A DNA stretch of 64,000 nucleotides from Buttiauxella gaviniae (lineage in GTDB: Bacteria > Pseudomonadota > Gammaproteobacteria > Enterobacterales > Enterobacteriaceae): positions 1,116,001-1,180,000 of the forward strand of contig NZ_JBFMVT010000002.1 of the NCBI RefSeq assembly GCF_040786275.1, read 5' to 3'. Below are positions 49,169 to 58,765 of the stretch, one piece after another. A model generated the notes under the pieces. It was not told the origin of the DNA, did no database searches, and saw only the letters and a program-made list of their open reading frames with translations. The translations under genes and the position numbers were made by a program. How positions within the stretch are numbered: position 1 is the first letter of the stretch; every line of letters starts with the position of its first letter.

Positions 49169-49251
49169 CTCAACGGGGTGCTAAGACAAAAGTCTGGCTG
49201 AGATAATACCCGTCGAACCTGATCCGGATAACGCCGGCGAAGGGATTTGAG
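49169..49251 (+). promoter_or_regulatory. TPP riboswitch (THI element) of thiBPQ
   Basis: The thi box is complete: ACGGGGTGC, then CTGAGATAATACCCGTCGAA, CCTGATCCGGATAACGCC and GAAGGGA. Helix P1 is CTCAA (49169-49173) with TTGAG (49247-49251). Thiamin diphosphate would repress the downstream transporter. Confidence 0.95.
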
Positions 49252-49268
49252 GCTCAATTCTCAAAGTC

Positions 49269-49300
49269 CTTTGCCACCCCTAATCCTAAGAGGTGCAAAG
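49269..49300 (+). promoter_or_regulatory. ribosome-site sequestering hairpin (riboswitch expression platform)
   Basis: CTTTGCCACC can pair with GGTGCAAAG, which holds the ribosome site next to the thiB GTG. A competing pairing, TTTGAG (49246-) with CTCAAA (49260-), shares the 3' side of P1. This suggests translational control; which fold forms with ligand needs probing. Confidence 0.7.
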
Positions 49301-50283
49301 TGTTCAAAAAATTCCTGCCGTTACTGGCGCTCATCGCCGCCCCTGTTTTCGCAAAACCCCTGCTGACTGTTTACACCTACGACTCCTTTGCCGCCGACTG
49401 GGGCCCTGGCCCTGCGGTGAAAAAAGCTTTCGAAGCGGACTGCAATTGCGAGCTGAAATTTGTCGCACTGGAAGATGGTGTTTCCCTGCTGAACCGCCTG
49501 CGCATGGAAGGCAAAAACAGTAAGGCGGACGTGATTCTTGGTCTGGATAACAATCTGCTGGAAGCGGCGGCGCAAACCAAACTGTTTGCCCCGAGCAATG
49601 TGGATACAAGCGCACTGAAAATCCCTGGCGGCTGGAATAACAACACCTTCGTGCCGTTCGATTACGGCTACTTCGCGTTTGTTTACGATAAAAACAAACT
49701 GCAAAATCCGCCGAAGAGCCTGAAAGAGCTGGTCGAAAGTGACCAAAAATGGAAGGTGATTTATCAGGATCCGCGCACCAGTACGCCAGGGCTTGGTCTG
49801 CTGTTGTGGATGCAAAAAGTGTATGGCGACAAAGCGCCTGAAGCCTGGCAAAAACTGGCGAAGAAAACCGTCACCGTCACCAAAGGCTGGTCTGAAGCCT
49901 ACGGCCTGTTCCTGAAAGGCGAAGGCGATCTGGTAATGAGCTACACCACGTCCCCGGCCTACCACATTATCGAAGAGAAGAAAGATAACTACGCGGCGGC
50001 GAATTTCAGCGAAGGCCATTATTTGCAGGTCGAAGTGGCAGGCCGCCTGGCTTCCAGCAAACAGCCTGAGCTTGCCGAAAAGTTCATGAAATTTATCGCG
50101 TCCCCTGGCTTCCAGAACACTATCCCAACCGGCAACTGGATGTATCCGGTGACCGATGTGAAATTGCCGGAAGGCTTTAACGGCCTGGTAAAACCGCAAA
50201 CGACGCTGGAATACAGCGCGCAAGACGTTTCTAAACAACGCGCCAACTGGATTAACGAATGGCAACGCGCCGTCAGCCGCTAA
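49300..50283 (+). CDS. thiB: thiamin-binding periplasmic protein ThiB
   Basis: Periplasmic binding protein (TbpA) for thiamin and its phosphates. A GTG start at 49300, used also in E. coli, gives 327 residues. The signal peptide is about residues 1-18 (ending PVFA before KPLLT). Conserved segments TYDSFAADWGPGPAVK and FEADCNCELKFVALEDG follow. Downstream thiP overlaps by 25 nt. Confidence 0.97.
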   Translation: MFKKFLPLLALIAAPVFAKPLLTVYTYDSFAADWGPGPAVKKAFEADCNCELKFVALEDGVSLLNRLRMEGKNSKADVILGLDNNLLEAAAQTKLFAPSNVDTSALKIPGGWNNNTFVPFDYGYFAFVYDKNKLQNPPKSLKELVESDQKWKVIYQDPRTSTPGLGLLLWMQKVYGDKAPEAWQKLAKKTVTVTKGWSEAYGLFLKGEGDLVMSYTTSPAYHIIEEKKDNYAAANFSEGHYLQVEVAGRLASSKQPELAEKFMKFIASPGFQNTIPTGNWMYPVTDVKLPEGFNGLVKPQTTLEYSAQDVSKQRANWINEWQRAVSR

Positions 50284-51896
50284 TTGCAGGCTGGCTGATC
50301 CCAGGGCTATGTGCCGCCACGCTGGTGGTGGCTGTAGCCCTCGCGGCTTTTATGGCGCTGTGGTTTAACGCGCCGCAAACCGATATCCGCGCGCTTTTGC
50401 AGGATAGCTATTTGTGGCACGTGCTGCGTTTCTCTTTCTGGCAGGCGTTTCTCTCTGCGGCATTGTCCGTGTTTCCGGCAATTTTTTTGGCGCGAGCGCT
50501 GTATCGCCGCCGGTTCCCCGGACGTGTTGCGCTCCTGCGTCTTTGCGCTATGACGTTGGTTCTGCCGGTGCTGGTGGCGGTGTTCGGTATTCTGACGGTC
50601 TACGGGCGTGAAGGCTGGCTGGCCTCCCTTTGTGACCGGCTGGGAATCGAGTGGGCGTTTTCGCCGTACGGCTTAAAAGGCATTTTACTGGCGCACGTCT
50701 TTTTCAATATGCCAATGGCGACACGGCTTTTGCTTCAGGCGTTAGAAAATATCCCCAGCGAACAACGCCAGGTCGCCGCCCAGCTTGGGATGCAGGGCTG
50801 GAATTTCTTTCGTTTCGTGGAGTGGCCCTGGCTGCGCCGCCAGATATTGCCGGCTGCTGCGCTGATTTTCATGCTCTGTTTCGCAAGTTTTGCCACAGTG
50901 CTTTCGCTGGGCGGCGGGCCGCAGGCCACCACTATCGAGCTGGCAATCTTCCAGGCGCTGAGTTACGACTACGATCCTGCCCGTGCGGCACTGCTCGCAT
51001 TAGTACAAATGATTTGCTGTTTGGGCCTGGTGCTGATGAGCCAGCGGCTCAGCAAAGCGATTGCCCCAGGCATCAGCCAGATGCAAGGCTGGCGCGATCC
51101 GCAAGATAACCTGCGCCGTAAGCTTTGCGATGGGGTGTTAATTACGCTCGCCCTGCTACTGCTACTGCCTCCGTTGCTGGCCGTCATTATCGACGGGATG
51201 AATAGCGGTTTTAGTTCGGTGCTTTCGCAGCCGATTCTCTGGCAGGCACTGTTTACCTCGTTAAGAATCGCCGTCGGGGCGGGATTAATCTGCATAGCGA
51301 TCACCATGATGCTGCTGTGGAGTTCGCGAGAGTTACGTCTGCGCAACCGGGCTTTCGCGGGCCAGGCGTTGGAACTCAGCGGAATGTTAATTCTGGCGAT
51401 GCCCGGCATTGTGCTCGCGACGGGATTTTTCCTGTTGCTCAATAACACCGTCGGGCTACCGCAATCAGCAGACGGCATTGTGATTTTCACCAATGCTTTG
51501 ATGGCGATCCCCTATGCGTTGAAAGTGCTGGAAAACCCGATGCTGGATGTCGCGGAACGCTATAACAAACTGTGCCAGTCCCTGAATATCAACGGGCTAA
51601 ACCGCCTGCGTTACATTGAATTGCGCGCGTTAAAACGCCCGCTGGCACAGGCGCTGGCGTTTGCCTGCGTGCTGTCGATTGGTGATTTCGGCGTGGTTGC
51701 GCTATTTGGCAACGACGATTTCCGCACCCTGCCGTTCTATCTCTATCAACAAATTGGTTCATATCGCAGCCAGGACGGCGCCGTGACGGCGCTAATCCTG
51801 CTGATACTGTGCTTTGCTTTATTCACATTGATTGAAAAACTTCCGGGACGCCATTCCCAAAATCATTCGGGTTGCGGGAAGGCGGCAAGTGAATGA
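50259..51896 (+). CDS. thiP: thiamin ABC transporter permease ThiP
   Basis: Fused two-domain permease of the ThiBPQ importer; about twelve helices, each half with an EAA loop (the second near [29 protein letters not shown]). It has 545 residues; E. coli has 536. The last 11 codons (from [11 protein letters not shown]) come from an ERIC element that replaces the ordinary C-terminus after KLPGRHSQ. The original stop is therefore lost. The start overlaps thiB. Confidence 0.94.
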   Translation: MATRRQPLIAGWLIPGLCAATLVVAVALAAFMALWFNAPQTDIRALLQDSYLWHVLRFSFWQAFLSAALSVFPAIFLARALYRRRFPGRVALLRLCAMTLVLPVLVAVFGILTVYGREGWLASLCDRLGIEWAFSPYGLKGILLAHVFFNMPMATRLLLQALENIPSEQRQVAAQLGMQGWNFFRFVEWPWLRRQILPAAALIFMLCFASFATVLSLGGGPQATTIELAIFQALSYDYDPARAALLALVQMICCLGLVLMSQRLSKAIAPGISQMQGWRDPQDNLRRKLCDGVLITLALLLLLPPLLAVIIDGMNSGFSSVLSQPILWQALFTSLRIAVGAGLICIAITMMLLWSSRELRLRNRAFAGQALELSGMLILAMPGIVLATGFFLLLNNTVGLPQSADGIVIFTNALMAIPYALKVLENPMLDVAERYNKLCQSLNINGLNRLRYIELRALKRPLAQALAFACVLSIGDFGVVALFGNDDFRTLPFYLYQQIGSYRSQDGAVTALILLILCFALFTLIEKLPGRHSQNHSGCGKAASE

Positions 51897-51964
51897 AGCC
51901 TGGAAGCATAGAAAACTATGTGACCTGGATGAAAGAAGGCAGCCAACGCACCTGCAACTTGAAG
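51860..51964. repeat. ERIC element spanning the thiP-thiQ junction
   Basis: About 105 bp matching full ERIC: AATCATTCGGGTTGCGG, AAGGCGGCAAGTGAATGAA, the central GCATAGAAAACTATGTGA palindrome, and AGGCAGCCAACGC to CTGCAACTTGAAG. It supplies the thiP C-terminal codons and stop and most of the 77-bp gap to thiQ; the thiQ ribosome site AAGGAGAAGGG starts at its 3' end. Confidence 0.85.
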
Positions 51965-51973
51965 GAGAAGGGA

Positions 51974-52672
51974 ATGCTAACTCTGACTGATATAACCTGG
52001 CTCTATCACCATTTGCCGATGCGCTTTTCTGTGAAGATTAATGCCGGAGAACGCGTTGCGGTGCTGGGGCCAAGTGGGGCGGGGAAAAGTACGCTGCTCA
52101 GTTTGATCGCCGGTTTTCTTACTCCCGCCAGCGGGCAGATTCTGCTGCACGGCGATGACCACACGCGTACCGCTCCGGCCCAGCGACCGGTGTCGATGCT
52201 GTTCCAGGAGAATAACCTTTTCACGCATTTGACGGTGCGCCAGAACATTGGCCTGGGGCTAAATCCCGGCCTTAAACTCAATGCCGCGCAGCTTGAGCGC
52301 CTGACGACAATTGCCCGCCAAATGGCGATAAGCGATTTGCTTGACCGACTGCCCTCACAGCTTTCCGGCGGCCAGCGTCAGCGCGTCGCCCTCGCCCGCT
52401 GCCTGGTGCGCGAGCAACCCATTTTGCTGCTGGATGAACCGTTCTCAGCGCTGGACCCGGCGTTACGTCAGGAAATGCTTCAATTGCTGGATGATCTTTG
52501 TCGCGAGCAGCAACTGACGCTGCTGATGGTTTCACACAGTATTGAAGACGCCGCGCGGATAGCGCAAAGAAGCCTGGTGGTGGTGGATGGCCGCATCGCC
52601 TGGGATGGCGATACGGCAACGTTATTGAGCGGAGAAGCCAGCGCCTCGGCGCTGTTGGGAATTGGCCGTTAA
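51974..52672 (+). CDS. thiQ: thiamin ABC transporter ATPase ThiQ
   Basis: ATPase that powers thiamin import with ThiB and ThiP. The ATG at 51974 gives 232 residues, as in E. coli; the frame extends 27 codons upstream but that is ERIC sequence. Walker A is [11 protein letters not shown], the ABC signature [15 protein letters not shown], Walker [13 protein letters not shown] and the H-loop SHSIEDA. It ends 4 nt inside the convergent yabI 3' end. Confidence 0.96.
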   Translation: MLTLTDITWLYHHLPMRFSVKINAGERVAVLGPSGAGKSTLLSLIAGFLTPASGQILLHGDDHTRTAPAQRPVSMLFQENNLFTHLTVRQNIGLGLNPGLKLNAAQLERLTTIARQMAISDLLDRLPSQLSGGQRQRVALARCLVREQPILLLDEPFSALDPALRQEMLQLLDDLCREQQLTLLMVSHSIEDAARIAQRSLVVVDGRIAWDGDTATLLSGEASASALLGIGR

Positions 52673-53442
52673 GCGTGGCCGGTGAGCACTTTCCAAAGAA
52701 TAGTGCGATAAATCGGCATTAACGGGTGCATTTGAATCGCGACGAAACTGCCTACCGCCACTGCCGCCATAGTTGGCGCCAGCCAATGCAAACGGGCGCG
52801 AGGCAGATAGTGTGTTAAACGGTCACCACTCGATTTACCGCTACGCCACCAACGCCAGCACAACCAAGCCGCGAGCCAGATAACCAAAGCCACCAGCAGG
52901 AGCAGCCACTTAAAGCTGCTGCTTTGCATATCCGCAGGGATATCAATCGCCGCTCCGGCCAGAATCCCAGGCAGAAAATAGATCGGCGGCCAGAAGAGAC
53001 AACCAATAATATTCGGGATGATAAATTTCGAAACCGGCAGGTCTAACATCCCCGCCACCATCGGCACCAGCGGGCGCGTCGGGCCAACAAAGCGGCCAAC
53101 CAGAATAGTAAACATGCTGTGCTGATGCAGTGCGTGTTCAGTTTTATCCAGCAGCGCTTTGTTCTTTTTCATGAACGACCAGCGATGCAAAGGCCCTTTA
53201 AAACGGCCCCCCAACCAAAATGAAAGCCAGTCACCGAGCAGGCAGCCGACAATCCCCGCAGCCCAGGCATGATAAAAACCAACCTGGCCGCCACCGATCA
53301 GCGCGCCTAGCCCTGCCATCATCACGGTGCCAGGAAGGATGAGCCCAACCAGCGCCAGTGATTCCAGAAAAGCCACCAGCATCACCGCGATAAGTGAATA
53401 CGCCACCGACTGAGTAATAAAGTGTTCCAGCAAAGCTTCCAT
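52669..53442 (-). CDS. yabI: DedA-family membrane protein YabI
   Basis: 257-residue inner-membrane protein of the DedA family, thought to act in lipid/undecaprenyl-phosphate flipping or proton homeostasis. Four or more helices are visible, with the family motifs [17 protein letters not shown]-like and [16 protein letters not shown]. Similar to E. coli YabI at the same place. Converges with thiQ, sharing 4 nt. Confidence 0.94.
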   Translation of the reverse strand: MEALLEHFITQSVAYSLIAVMLVAFLESLALVGLILPGTVMMAGLGALIGGGQVGFYHAWAAGIVGCLLGDWLSFWLGGRFKGPLHRWSFMKKNKALLDKTEHALHQHSMFTILVGRFVGPTRPLVPMVAGMLDLPVSKFIIPNIIGCLFWPPIYFLPGILAGAAIDIPADMQSSSFKWLLLLVALVIWLAAWLCWRWWRSGKSSGDRLTHYLPRARLHWLAPTMAAVAVGSFVAIQMHPLMPIYRTILWKVLTGHA

Positions 53443-53529
53443 AAAGCATCCGTCGAGAAACGAGTGGGCGATTCTCCTGAGTGAGTACTAACCCGTCAAG
53501 TCATCATTTGTATGAATCAATTATAGGAT

Positions 53530-54375
53530 TCATTCACATCCCGCACGAAACTCGCTTGGACTGGCCCCGGTACATTTCTTAAATACCCGGGAAAAGTAGA
53601 GCTGATCTTCAAAGCCGACATTGCGTCCGACGCTGGCAATAGGCATGCGAGTGGTGCTTAACAGCAGTTTTGCCTGGAGAATACGTTGATCCTCACGCCA
53701 GCTTAAAACGCTGACGCCAAGCTGCTGACGGAACAGATGCGAGAGGCGTGAGGGTGACAAACAGACGTGCTGCGCAACGCTTGCTATATCAAAATGGTTA
53801 TCGGCCAAATGGTCGCTGATGTACTGGCACGCATCACGGACACGGTTATCAAGCGGAGGATTTAGCGAGGCGTTGAGCACTTCCATTCGCCGCAATAACA
53901 ATTGCTCCAGCAGGTTAATCGCCAGTAATTCTGCATAGCGCCCTTCCGCCTGCCCGGCTTCAATAATCTGACCAAAAAGCTGAGAAAAACTTTGCTGATG
54001 AGCATCATCCGGACGAAAAAACCCCGTATGCGCGAAGATAGGCTCCCAGTTTAACCACTCCTGCCAGTACGCCCGCGGGCGGAAGTAAACCCACTGGTGA
54101 TACCACTCTTTGCTGTCTGGCGCGCGGCCATAGTGGTGCACTTCACCCGGTGGAAACAGCAAGATATCGCCGGGGCGACAGACGTAATTTTTCCCCTGAT
54201 TATTAATCACCCCTTCACCGCGAATCGTTAAATTGAGGATGTAGCCTTTCATGCCAAGCGGGCGGTCGATGAAAAAATCCAGCGGCCCTTCGGCGTCAAT
54301 CGGCGTTAATCCTGCCACCAAATGGGCGTTAAAAGAGTACCCCGGTAAGAGGGGATCATTTTGCATTTCAGGCAT
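53530..54375 (-). CDS. araC: arabinose operon regulator AraC
   Basis: Activator/repressor of araBAD. The ATG at 54375 gives 281 residues, the Salmonella length; E. coli has 292. The N-terminal cupin-like arabinose-binding domain ([44 protein letters not shown]) is followed by two C-terminal helix-turn-helix units ([43 protein letters not shown]). Confidence 0.97.
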   Translation of the reverse strand: MPEMQNDPLLPGYSFNAHLVAGLTPIDAEGPLDFFIDRPLGMKGYILNLTIRGEGVINNQGKNYVCRPGDILLFPPGEVHHYGRAPDSKEWYHQWVYFRPRAYWQEWLNWEPIFAHTGFFRPDDAHQQSFSQLFGQIIEAGQAEGRYAELLAINLLEQLLLRRMEVLNASLNPPLDNRVRDACQYISDHLADNHFDIASVAQHVCLSPSRLSHLFRQQLGVSVLSWREDQRILQAKLLLSTTRMPIASVGRNVGFEDQLYFSRVFKKCTGASPSEFRAGCE

Positions 54376-54588
54376 CACCAGGCTCGCTCTTTAAGGGGGC
54401 TAACGGGAACAATTTGTCCATATCCATGCATTTCGTCACAACGGCTGCACTGCTGAAACAATAAGCAGCCTGATTTTCATCATAAAGCCGCAATTTGCCT
54501 GAGAACATGCTTTTGAATAGGTAATCATGGCGTTTGGTGAAGATAACCAAAGTGTTTATAAAAGTAGCAGAAATGTCCACATCAATTA

Positions 54589-54604
54589 TTTGCGGGGCGT
54601 CACA
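54589..54604. promoter_or_regulatory. CRP site of araBAD
   Basis: TTTGCGGGGCGTCACA aligns base for base with the E. coli ara CRP site, with the same GGCGTCACACTT right arm, and sits 13 bp left of araI1. Confidence 0.8.
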
Positions 54605-54617
54605 CTTCTCCACCGCA

Positions 54618-54655
54618 CAGCACATTTCTCCATAACTACAGCGAATACGACCTGA
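54618..54655 (+). promoter_or_regulatory. AraC sites araI1 and araI2
   Basis: araI1 CAGCACATTTCTCCATA and araI2 CAGCGAATACGACCTGA are direct repeats offset by 21 bp, as in E. coli (TAGCATTTTTATCCATA and TAGCGGATCCTACCTGA). I2 abuts the inferred -35 region. Confidence 0.85.
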
Positions 54656-54716
54656 CGGTTTCTCTGCATAAAAACTAATGTCATTTTCATAGATAACCAG
54701 GTCAGGGAGTTAAAAA

Positions 54717-56390
54717 ATGTCGATTGCGCTGGGCCTCGATTTCGGTAGCGATTCCGTTCGCGCTTTAGCCGTGGATTGTGAAGAGGGTACCGAACTGGCA
54801 ACAAGCGTTGAGTGGTATCCGCGCTGGCAGGAAGGCCAATATTGCGACGCCGCCAACAATCAGTTTCGCCACCATCCTCGGGACTACATTGAATCCATGG
54901 AACGGGCGATAAAAACCGTTATCGCCGAACTCACCTCCGAACAACGCGCCCAGGTTTGTGGCATTGGCGTCGACAGTACCGGCTCCACCCCTGCCCCCAT
55001 TGATGCCAAAGGCAACGTGCTGGCTTTAACCCCTGAATTTGCCGACAACCCAAACGCCATGTTTGTGTTGTGGAAAGATCACACCGCCGTTGAAGAAGCG
55101 GAAGCGATCACCCGCCTGTGCCATCAGCCTGGCAAAAATGATTATTCCCGTTATATCGGCGGCATTTATTCGAGCGAATGGTTCTGGGCGAAAATTCTGC
55201 ATGTCACTCGTGCCGACGCAAAAGTGGCGCAGGCGGCGGTTTCGTGGATCGAACTGTGCGATTGGGTTCCGGCGCTGCTTTCCGGCACCACTCGCCCACA
55301 GGATATTCGCCGCGGTCGCTGTAGCGCCGGGCATAAATCGCTCTGGCATGAAAGCTGGGGCGGCCTGCCTCCAGCCAGTTTCTTTGATGAGTTAGATCCG
55401 GTCATTAACCAGAGTCTGGCTTACCCAATGTTTAACGAAACCTGGACTGCCGATATTCCGGTGGGGAATCTCTGTGCTGAATGGTCTGAGCGTTTAGGTC
55501 TGCCGCAAAGCGTGGTGATTTCCGGCGGGGCGTTTGACTGCCATATGGGTGCCGTCGGCGCAGGTGCGCAGCCAAATACGCTGGTGAAAGTCATCGGCAC
55601 ATCGACCTGCGACATTCTGATTGCCGACAAAGCAACCGTGGGCGAGCGCGCGGTGAAAGGGATTTGCGGGCAGGTCGACGGCAGCGTGGTGCCGGATTTT
55701 ATCGGCCTCGAAGCCGGGCAATCTGCCTTCGGCGACATCTATGCCTGGTTTGGACGCGTGCTCGGCTGGCCGCTGGAACAACTGGCGCAGCAGCATCCGG
55801 AATTGCGCGAGCAAATCAATGCCAGTAAGAAGCAACTTCTTCCGGCGCTGACGGAAGCCTGGGCGAAAAACCCATCTCTTGAACATCTTCCGGTAGTGCT
55901 TGACTGGTTTAACGGCCGCCGCACGCCGAATGCCAACCAGCGCCTGAAAGGGGTGATTACCGATTTAAACCTGGCAACCGATGCACCGGCACTGTTCGGC
56001 GGGCTGATTGCTGCCACCGCCTTTGGTGCCCGCGCCATTCAGGAATGTTTTACCGAACAAGGGATTCCCGTCACCCACGTGATGGCTTTGGGCGGTATTG
56101 CACGTAAATCACCGACGATCATGCAGGTCTGCTGCGACGTATTAAATCGCCCTCTTCAGATTGTTGCCTCCGACCAATGTTGCGCGTTAGGCGCTGCCAT
56201 TTTCGCCGCCGTTGCCGCAGGCGAACACGCTGATATTGCCCGGGCACAGCTTGCGATGGCGAGCCAAATCGAAAGCACCTTACAACCGATCCCTCAACGC
56301 GCTGCGCGCTTTGAGCAGCTTTATCAACGCTATCAGCAATGGGCTGTCAGCGCGGAACAACACTATCTCCCTTCAGCCCTGAGCCATTAA
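54717..56390 (+). CDS. araB: ribulokinase
   Basis: FGGY-family kinase that phosphorylates L-ribulose to L-ribulose 5-phosphate. It has 557 residues; E. coli has 566. It shows the N-terminal [15 protein letters not shown] phosphate loop, [16 protein letters not shown] and the C-terminal [15 protein letters not shown] adenosine motif. The ATG at 54717 follows CAGGGAG. First gene of araBAD, 10 bp before araA. Confidence 0.97.
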   Translation: MSIALGLDFGSDSVRALAVDCEEGTELATSVEWYPRWQEGQYCDAANNQFRHHPRDYIESMERAIKTVIAELTSEQRAQVCGIGVDSTGSTPAPIDAKGNVLALTPEFADNPNAMFVLWKDHTAVEEAEAITRLCHQPGKNDYSRYIGGIYSSEWFWAKILHVTRADAKVAQAAVSWIELCDWVPALLSGTTRPQDIRRGRCSAGHKSLWHESWGGLPPASFFDELDPVINQSLAYPMFNETWTADIPVGNLCAEWSERLGLPQSVVISGGAFDCHMGAVGAGAQPNTLVKVIGTSTCDILIADKATVGERAVKGICGQVDGSVVPDFIGLEAGQSAFGDIYAWFGRVLGWPLEQLAQQHPELREQINASKKQLLPALTEAWAKNPSLEHLPVVLDWFNGRRTPNANQRLKGVITDLNLATDAPALFGGLIAATAFGARAIQECFTEQGIPVTHVMALGGIARKSPTIMQVCCDVLNRPLQIVASDQCCALGAAIFAAVAAGEHADIARAQLAMASQIESTLQPIPQRAARFEQLYQRYQQWAVSAEQHYLPSALSH

Positions 56391-56400
56391 GGACAAGACG

Positions 56401-57903
56401 ATGAACATTTTTGAGCAATATGAAGTGTGGTTTGTGATTGGCAGCCAGCATCTCTACGGAGCGGAAACGCTGCGTCAGGTTAATCAGCACGCCGAGCAGG
56501 TGGTAAACGCGCTGAATAAAGAAGCCAAACTGCCGTGCAAACTGGTGCTGAAACCGCTGGGCACCACGCCTGACGAAATTACCGCTATCTGCCGTGACGC
56601 CAGCTACAACGATAAATGTGCCGGGATGGTGGTGTGGCTCCATACCTTCTCGCCGGCCAAAATGTGGATCAACGGCCTGAGCATCCTGACCAAGCCGCTG
56701 TTGCAGTTCCACACGCAGTTCAATGCGCAAATCCCCTGGGGGAGCATTGATATGGACTTTATGAACCTAAACCAGACCGCGCACGGCGGCCGCGAATTCG
56801 GTTTCATCGGCGCTCGTATGCGCCAGCAGCACACCGTGGTAACCGGCCACTGGCAGGATCCGCAGGCCCATCAGCGTATAGGTTCATGGATGCGCCAGGC
56901 GGTATCTAAACAAGATACCCGCCAGCTTAAAGTGGTACGTTTCGGCGATAACATGCGCGAAGTTGCGGTGACTGACGGGGATAAAGTCGCTGCGCAGATG
57001 AAGTTCGGCTTCGCCGTTAACACCTATGCGGTGGGTGATCTGGTGCAGGTCGTTAACGCCGTGAGTGACGGTGATGTCAACGCCCTGGTCGATGAATATG
57101 AAAGTAGCTATCGCCTGACTGCTGCCGCGCAGGTAAACGGTGAAAAACGTCAGAACGTGTTCGATGCCGCGCGTATTGAGCTGGGGATGAAACAGTTCCT
57201 TGAACAAGGCGGTTTCAGCGCATTCACCACCACATTTGAAGATCTTCACGGCCTGAAACAGCTCCCAGGTCTGGCGGTTCAACGTCTCATGCAGCAAGGC
57301 TACGGCTTTGCGGGCGAAGGCGACTGGAAAACCGCCGCTCTGCTTCGCATCATGAAGGTGATGTCGACCGGTCTTGCGGGCGGAACTTCATTTATGGAGG
57401 ACTACACCTATCACTTCGAAAACGGCAACGATATGGTGCTCGGCTCCCATATGCTGGAAGTTTGCCCTTCAATCGCAACCGCTGAAAAACCGATTCTGGA
57501 CGTGCAACACCTTGGGATCGGCGGCAAAGAAGATCCTGCCCGCCTGATCTTTTCCACTCAAACCGGCCCAGCCCTGAATGCGAGCCTAATCGATCTCGGC
57601 GATCGTTTCCGTCTGCTGGTGAACTGCGTTGATACTGTCGAAGCACCACATCAGTTGCCGAAACTGCCTGTCGCGAATGCGTTGTGGAAAGCGCAGCCGG
57701 ATCTGCCAACCGCGTCTGAAGCATGGATCCTCGCCGGTGGCGCGCACCACACGGTGTTCAGCCAGTCGTTAACGCTCGACGATATGCGCCTGTTCAGCGA
57801 ACTGCACGGCATTGAACTGAGCGTAATTGATAACGACACCCGTCTGCCCGCGTTTAAAGATTCTCTACGCTGGAACGAGGTTTATTACGGTTTTAAACGC
57901 TAA
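56401..57903 (+). CDS. araA: L-arabinose isomerase
   Basis: Converts L-arabinose to L-ribulose; manganese-dependent homohexamer. It has 500 residues, as in E. coli. Catalytic Glu/His motifs include [17 protein letters not shown] and [12 protein letters not shown] and [10 protein letters not shown]. Followed by a 90-bp gap containing a large palindrome, then araD. Confidence 0.98.
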   Translation: MNIFEQYEVWFVIGSQHLYGAETLRQVNQHAEQVVNALNKEAKLPCKLVLKPLGTTPDEITAICRDASYNDKCAGMVVWLHTFSPAKMWINGLSILTKPLLQFHTQFNAQIPWGSIDMDFMNLNQTAHGGREFGFIGARMRQQHTVVTGHWQDPQAHQRIGSWMRQAVSKQDTRQLKVVRFGDNMREVAVTDGDKVAAQMKFGFAVNTYAVGDLVQVVNAVSDGDVNALVDEYESSYRLTAAAQVNGEKRQNVFDAARIELGMKQFLEQGGFSAFTTTFEDLHGLKQLPGLAVQRLMQQGYGFAGEGDWKTAALLRIMKVMSTGLAGGTSFMEDYTYHFENGNDMVLGSHMLEVCPSIATAEKPILDVQHLGIGGKEDPARLIFSTQTGPALNASLIDLGDRFRLLVNCVDTVEAPHQLPKLPVANALWKAQPDLPTASEAWILAGGAHHTVFSQSLTLDDMRLFSELHGIELSVIDNDTRLPAFKDSLRWNEVYYGFKR

Positions 57904-57912
57904 TTATGTTTC

Positions 57913-57972
57913 CCCATTGACCCCCTCCCAGCCTCCCCCTTGTCAGGGGAGGGTTGGGGTGGGGTCAGTGGG
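57913..57972. repeat. large GC-rich palindrome between araA and araD
   Basis: About 60 bp: CCCATTGACCCC at the left pairs with GGGGTCAGTGGG at the right, and the inner CCTCCCC with GGGGAGG, around a TTGTCA loop. It would form a very stable hairpin in the mRNA. E. coli carries REP elements in the same gap. Confidence 0.8.
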
Positions 57973-57993
57973 TTTACAAGCTGAGGATCCAAC

Positions 57994-58689
57994 ATGTTAG
58001 AAGATCTCAAACGCCAGGTGCTGGAAGCGAACCTTGCCCTACCTAAAAATAATCTGGTAACGCTCACCTGGGGTAATGTCAGCGCCGTTGACCGCGAACG
58101 CGGCGTGTTAATCATCAAACCCTCTGGCGTCGATTACAGCATCATGACAGCGGAAGATATGGTGGTGGTTAGCCTGAAAACTGGCGAAGTGGTTGAAGGG
58201 AATAAAAAACCCTCTTCCGACACCCCTACCCATCGTCTGCTGTATCTGCAATTCCCGCACATCGGTGGAATCGTCCATACACATTCCCGCCATGCGACTA
58301 TCTGGGCGCAGGCCGGGCAATCGATCCCTGCGACGGGAACCACCCATGCGGATTACTTCTACGGCGCCATTCCCTGTACGCGCAAAATGACCGACGACGA
58401 GATCAATGGCGACTACGAGTGGCAAACCGGGGAAGTGATTGTGAAAACTTTTGCTGAACGTGGAATAGATGCCGCACAAATGCCCGGCGTACTGGTGCAT
58501 TCCCACGGCCCGTTTGCCTGGGGAAAAGATCCGGTTGATGCCGTACACAACGCCATAGTGCTGGAAGAAGTCGCCTATATGGGCATATTCTGCCGCCAAC
58601 TTGCTCCGGAATTACCGGATATGCAGCAAACGTTATTGGATAAGCATTATTTGCGTAAGCATGGGGCTAAAGCTTATTACGGGCAGTAA
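57994..58689 (+). CDS. araD: L-ribulose-5-phosphate 4-epimerase
   Basis: Zinc-dependent epimerase giving D-xylulose 5-phosphate, which enters the pentose pathway through transketolase. It has 231 residues, as in E. coli. Class II aldolase fold with [18 protein letters not shown], the zinc histidines in HTHSRHAT (H95/H97 region) and the later [13 protein letters not shown]. Starts after a GAGGATCC site. Confidence 0.97.
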   Translation: MLEDLKRQVLEANLALPKNNLVTLTWGNVSAVDRERGVLIIKPSGVDYSIMTAEDMVVVSLKTGEVVEGNKKPSSDTPTHRLLYLQFPHIGGIVHTHSRHATIWAQAGQSIPATGTTHADYFYGAIPCTRKMTDDEINGDYEWQTGEVIVKTFAERGIDAAQMPGVLVHSHGPFAWGKDPVDAVHNAIVLEEVAYMGIFCRQLAPELPDMQQTLLDKHYLRKHGAKAYYGQ

Positions 58690-58690
58690 G

Positions 58691-58710
58691 CACTGTATAT
58701 AAAAGCAGTA
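58691..58710. promoter_or_regulatory. LexA box of polB
   Basis: CACTGTATATAAAAGCAGTA matches the SOS box CTGT-N8-ACAG except for one base (GCAG) and lies 56 bp before the polB GTG. E. coli polB is a known SOS gene with a LexA site in the same position. Confidence 0.8.
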
Positions 58711-58765
58711 ATTCCGCACCGGGTAGTCTATAATCAGACCACTTTTCCTTTTATGAGAACGCAGC

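Larger units (their letters stand above)
54376..54716. promoter_or_regulatory. araC-araBAD divergent control region
   Basis: About 340 bp holding, from left: an araO2-like half site (54409-54425, ATTTGTCCATATCC core), then A/T-rich DNA with presumed araO1, a CRP site (54589-54604), araI1 (54618-54634), araI2 (54639-54655) and a candidate araBAD -10 TAATGT (54676-54681). Layout matches E. coli. An 85-codon minus-strand frame here is not considered coding. Confidence 0.85.

Noticed and set aside
49321-50265. Open frame of 314 codons on the minus strand
   Set aside because: Antisense shadow of thiB; no ribosome site or domain signature.
51893-51973. 27-codon N-terminal extension of thiQ
   Set aside because: The extension is ERIC sequence; the ATG at 51974 has a good ribosome site and aligns with ThiQ.
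54368-54625. 85-codon frame upstream of araC on the minus strand
   Set aside because: It covers the araO2-CRP-araI control region and the araC leader; the sequence is conserved as regulatory DNA, not protein.
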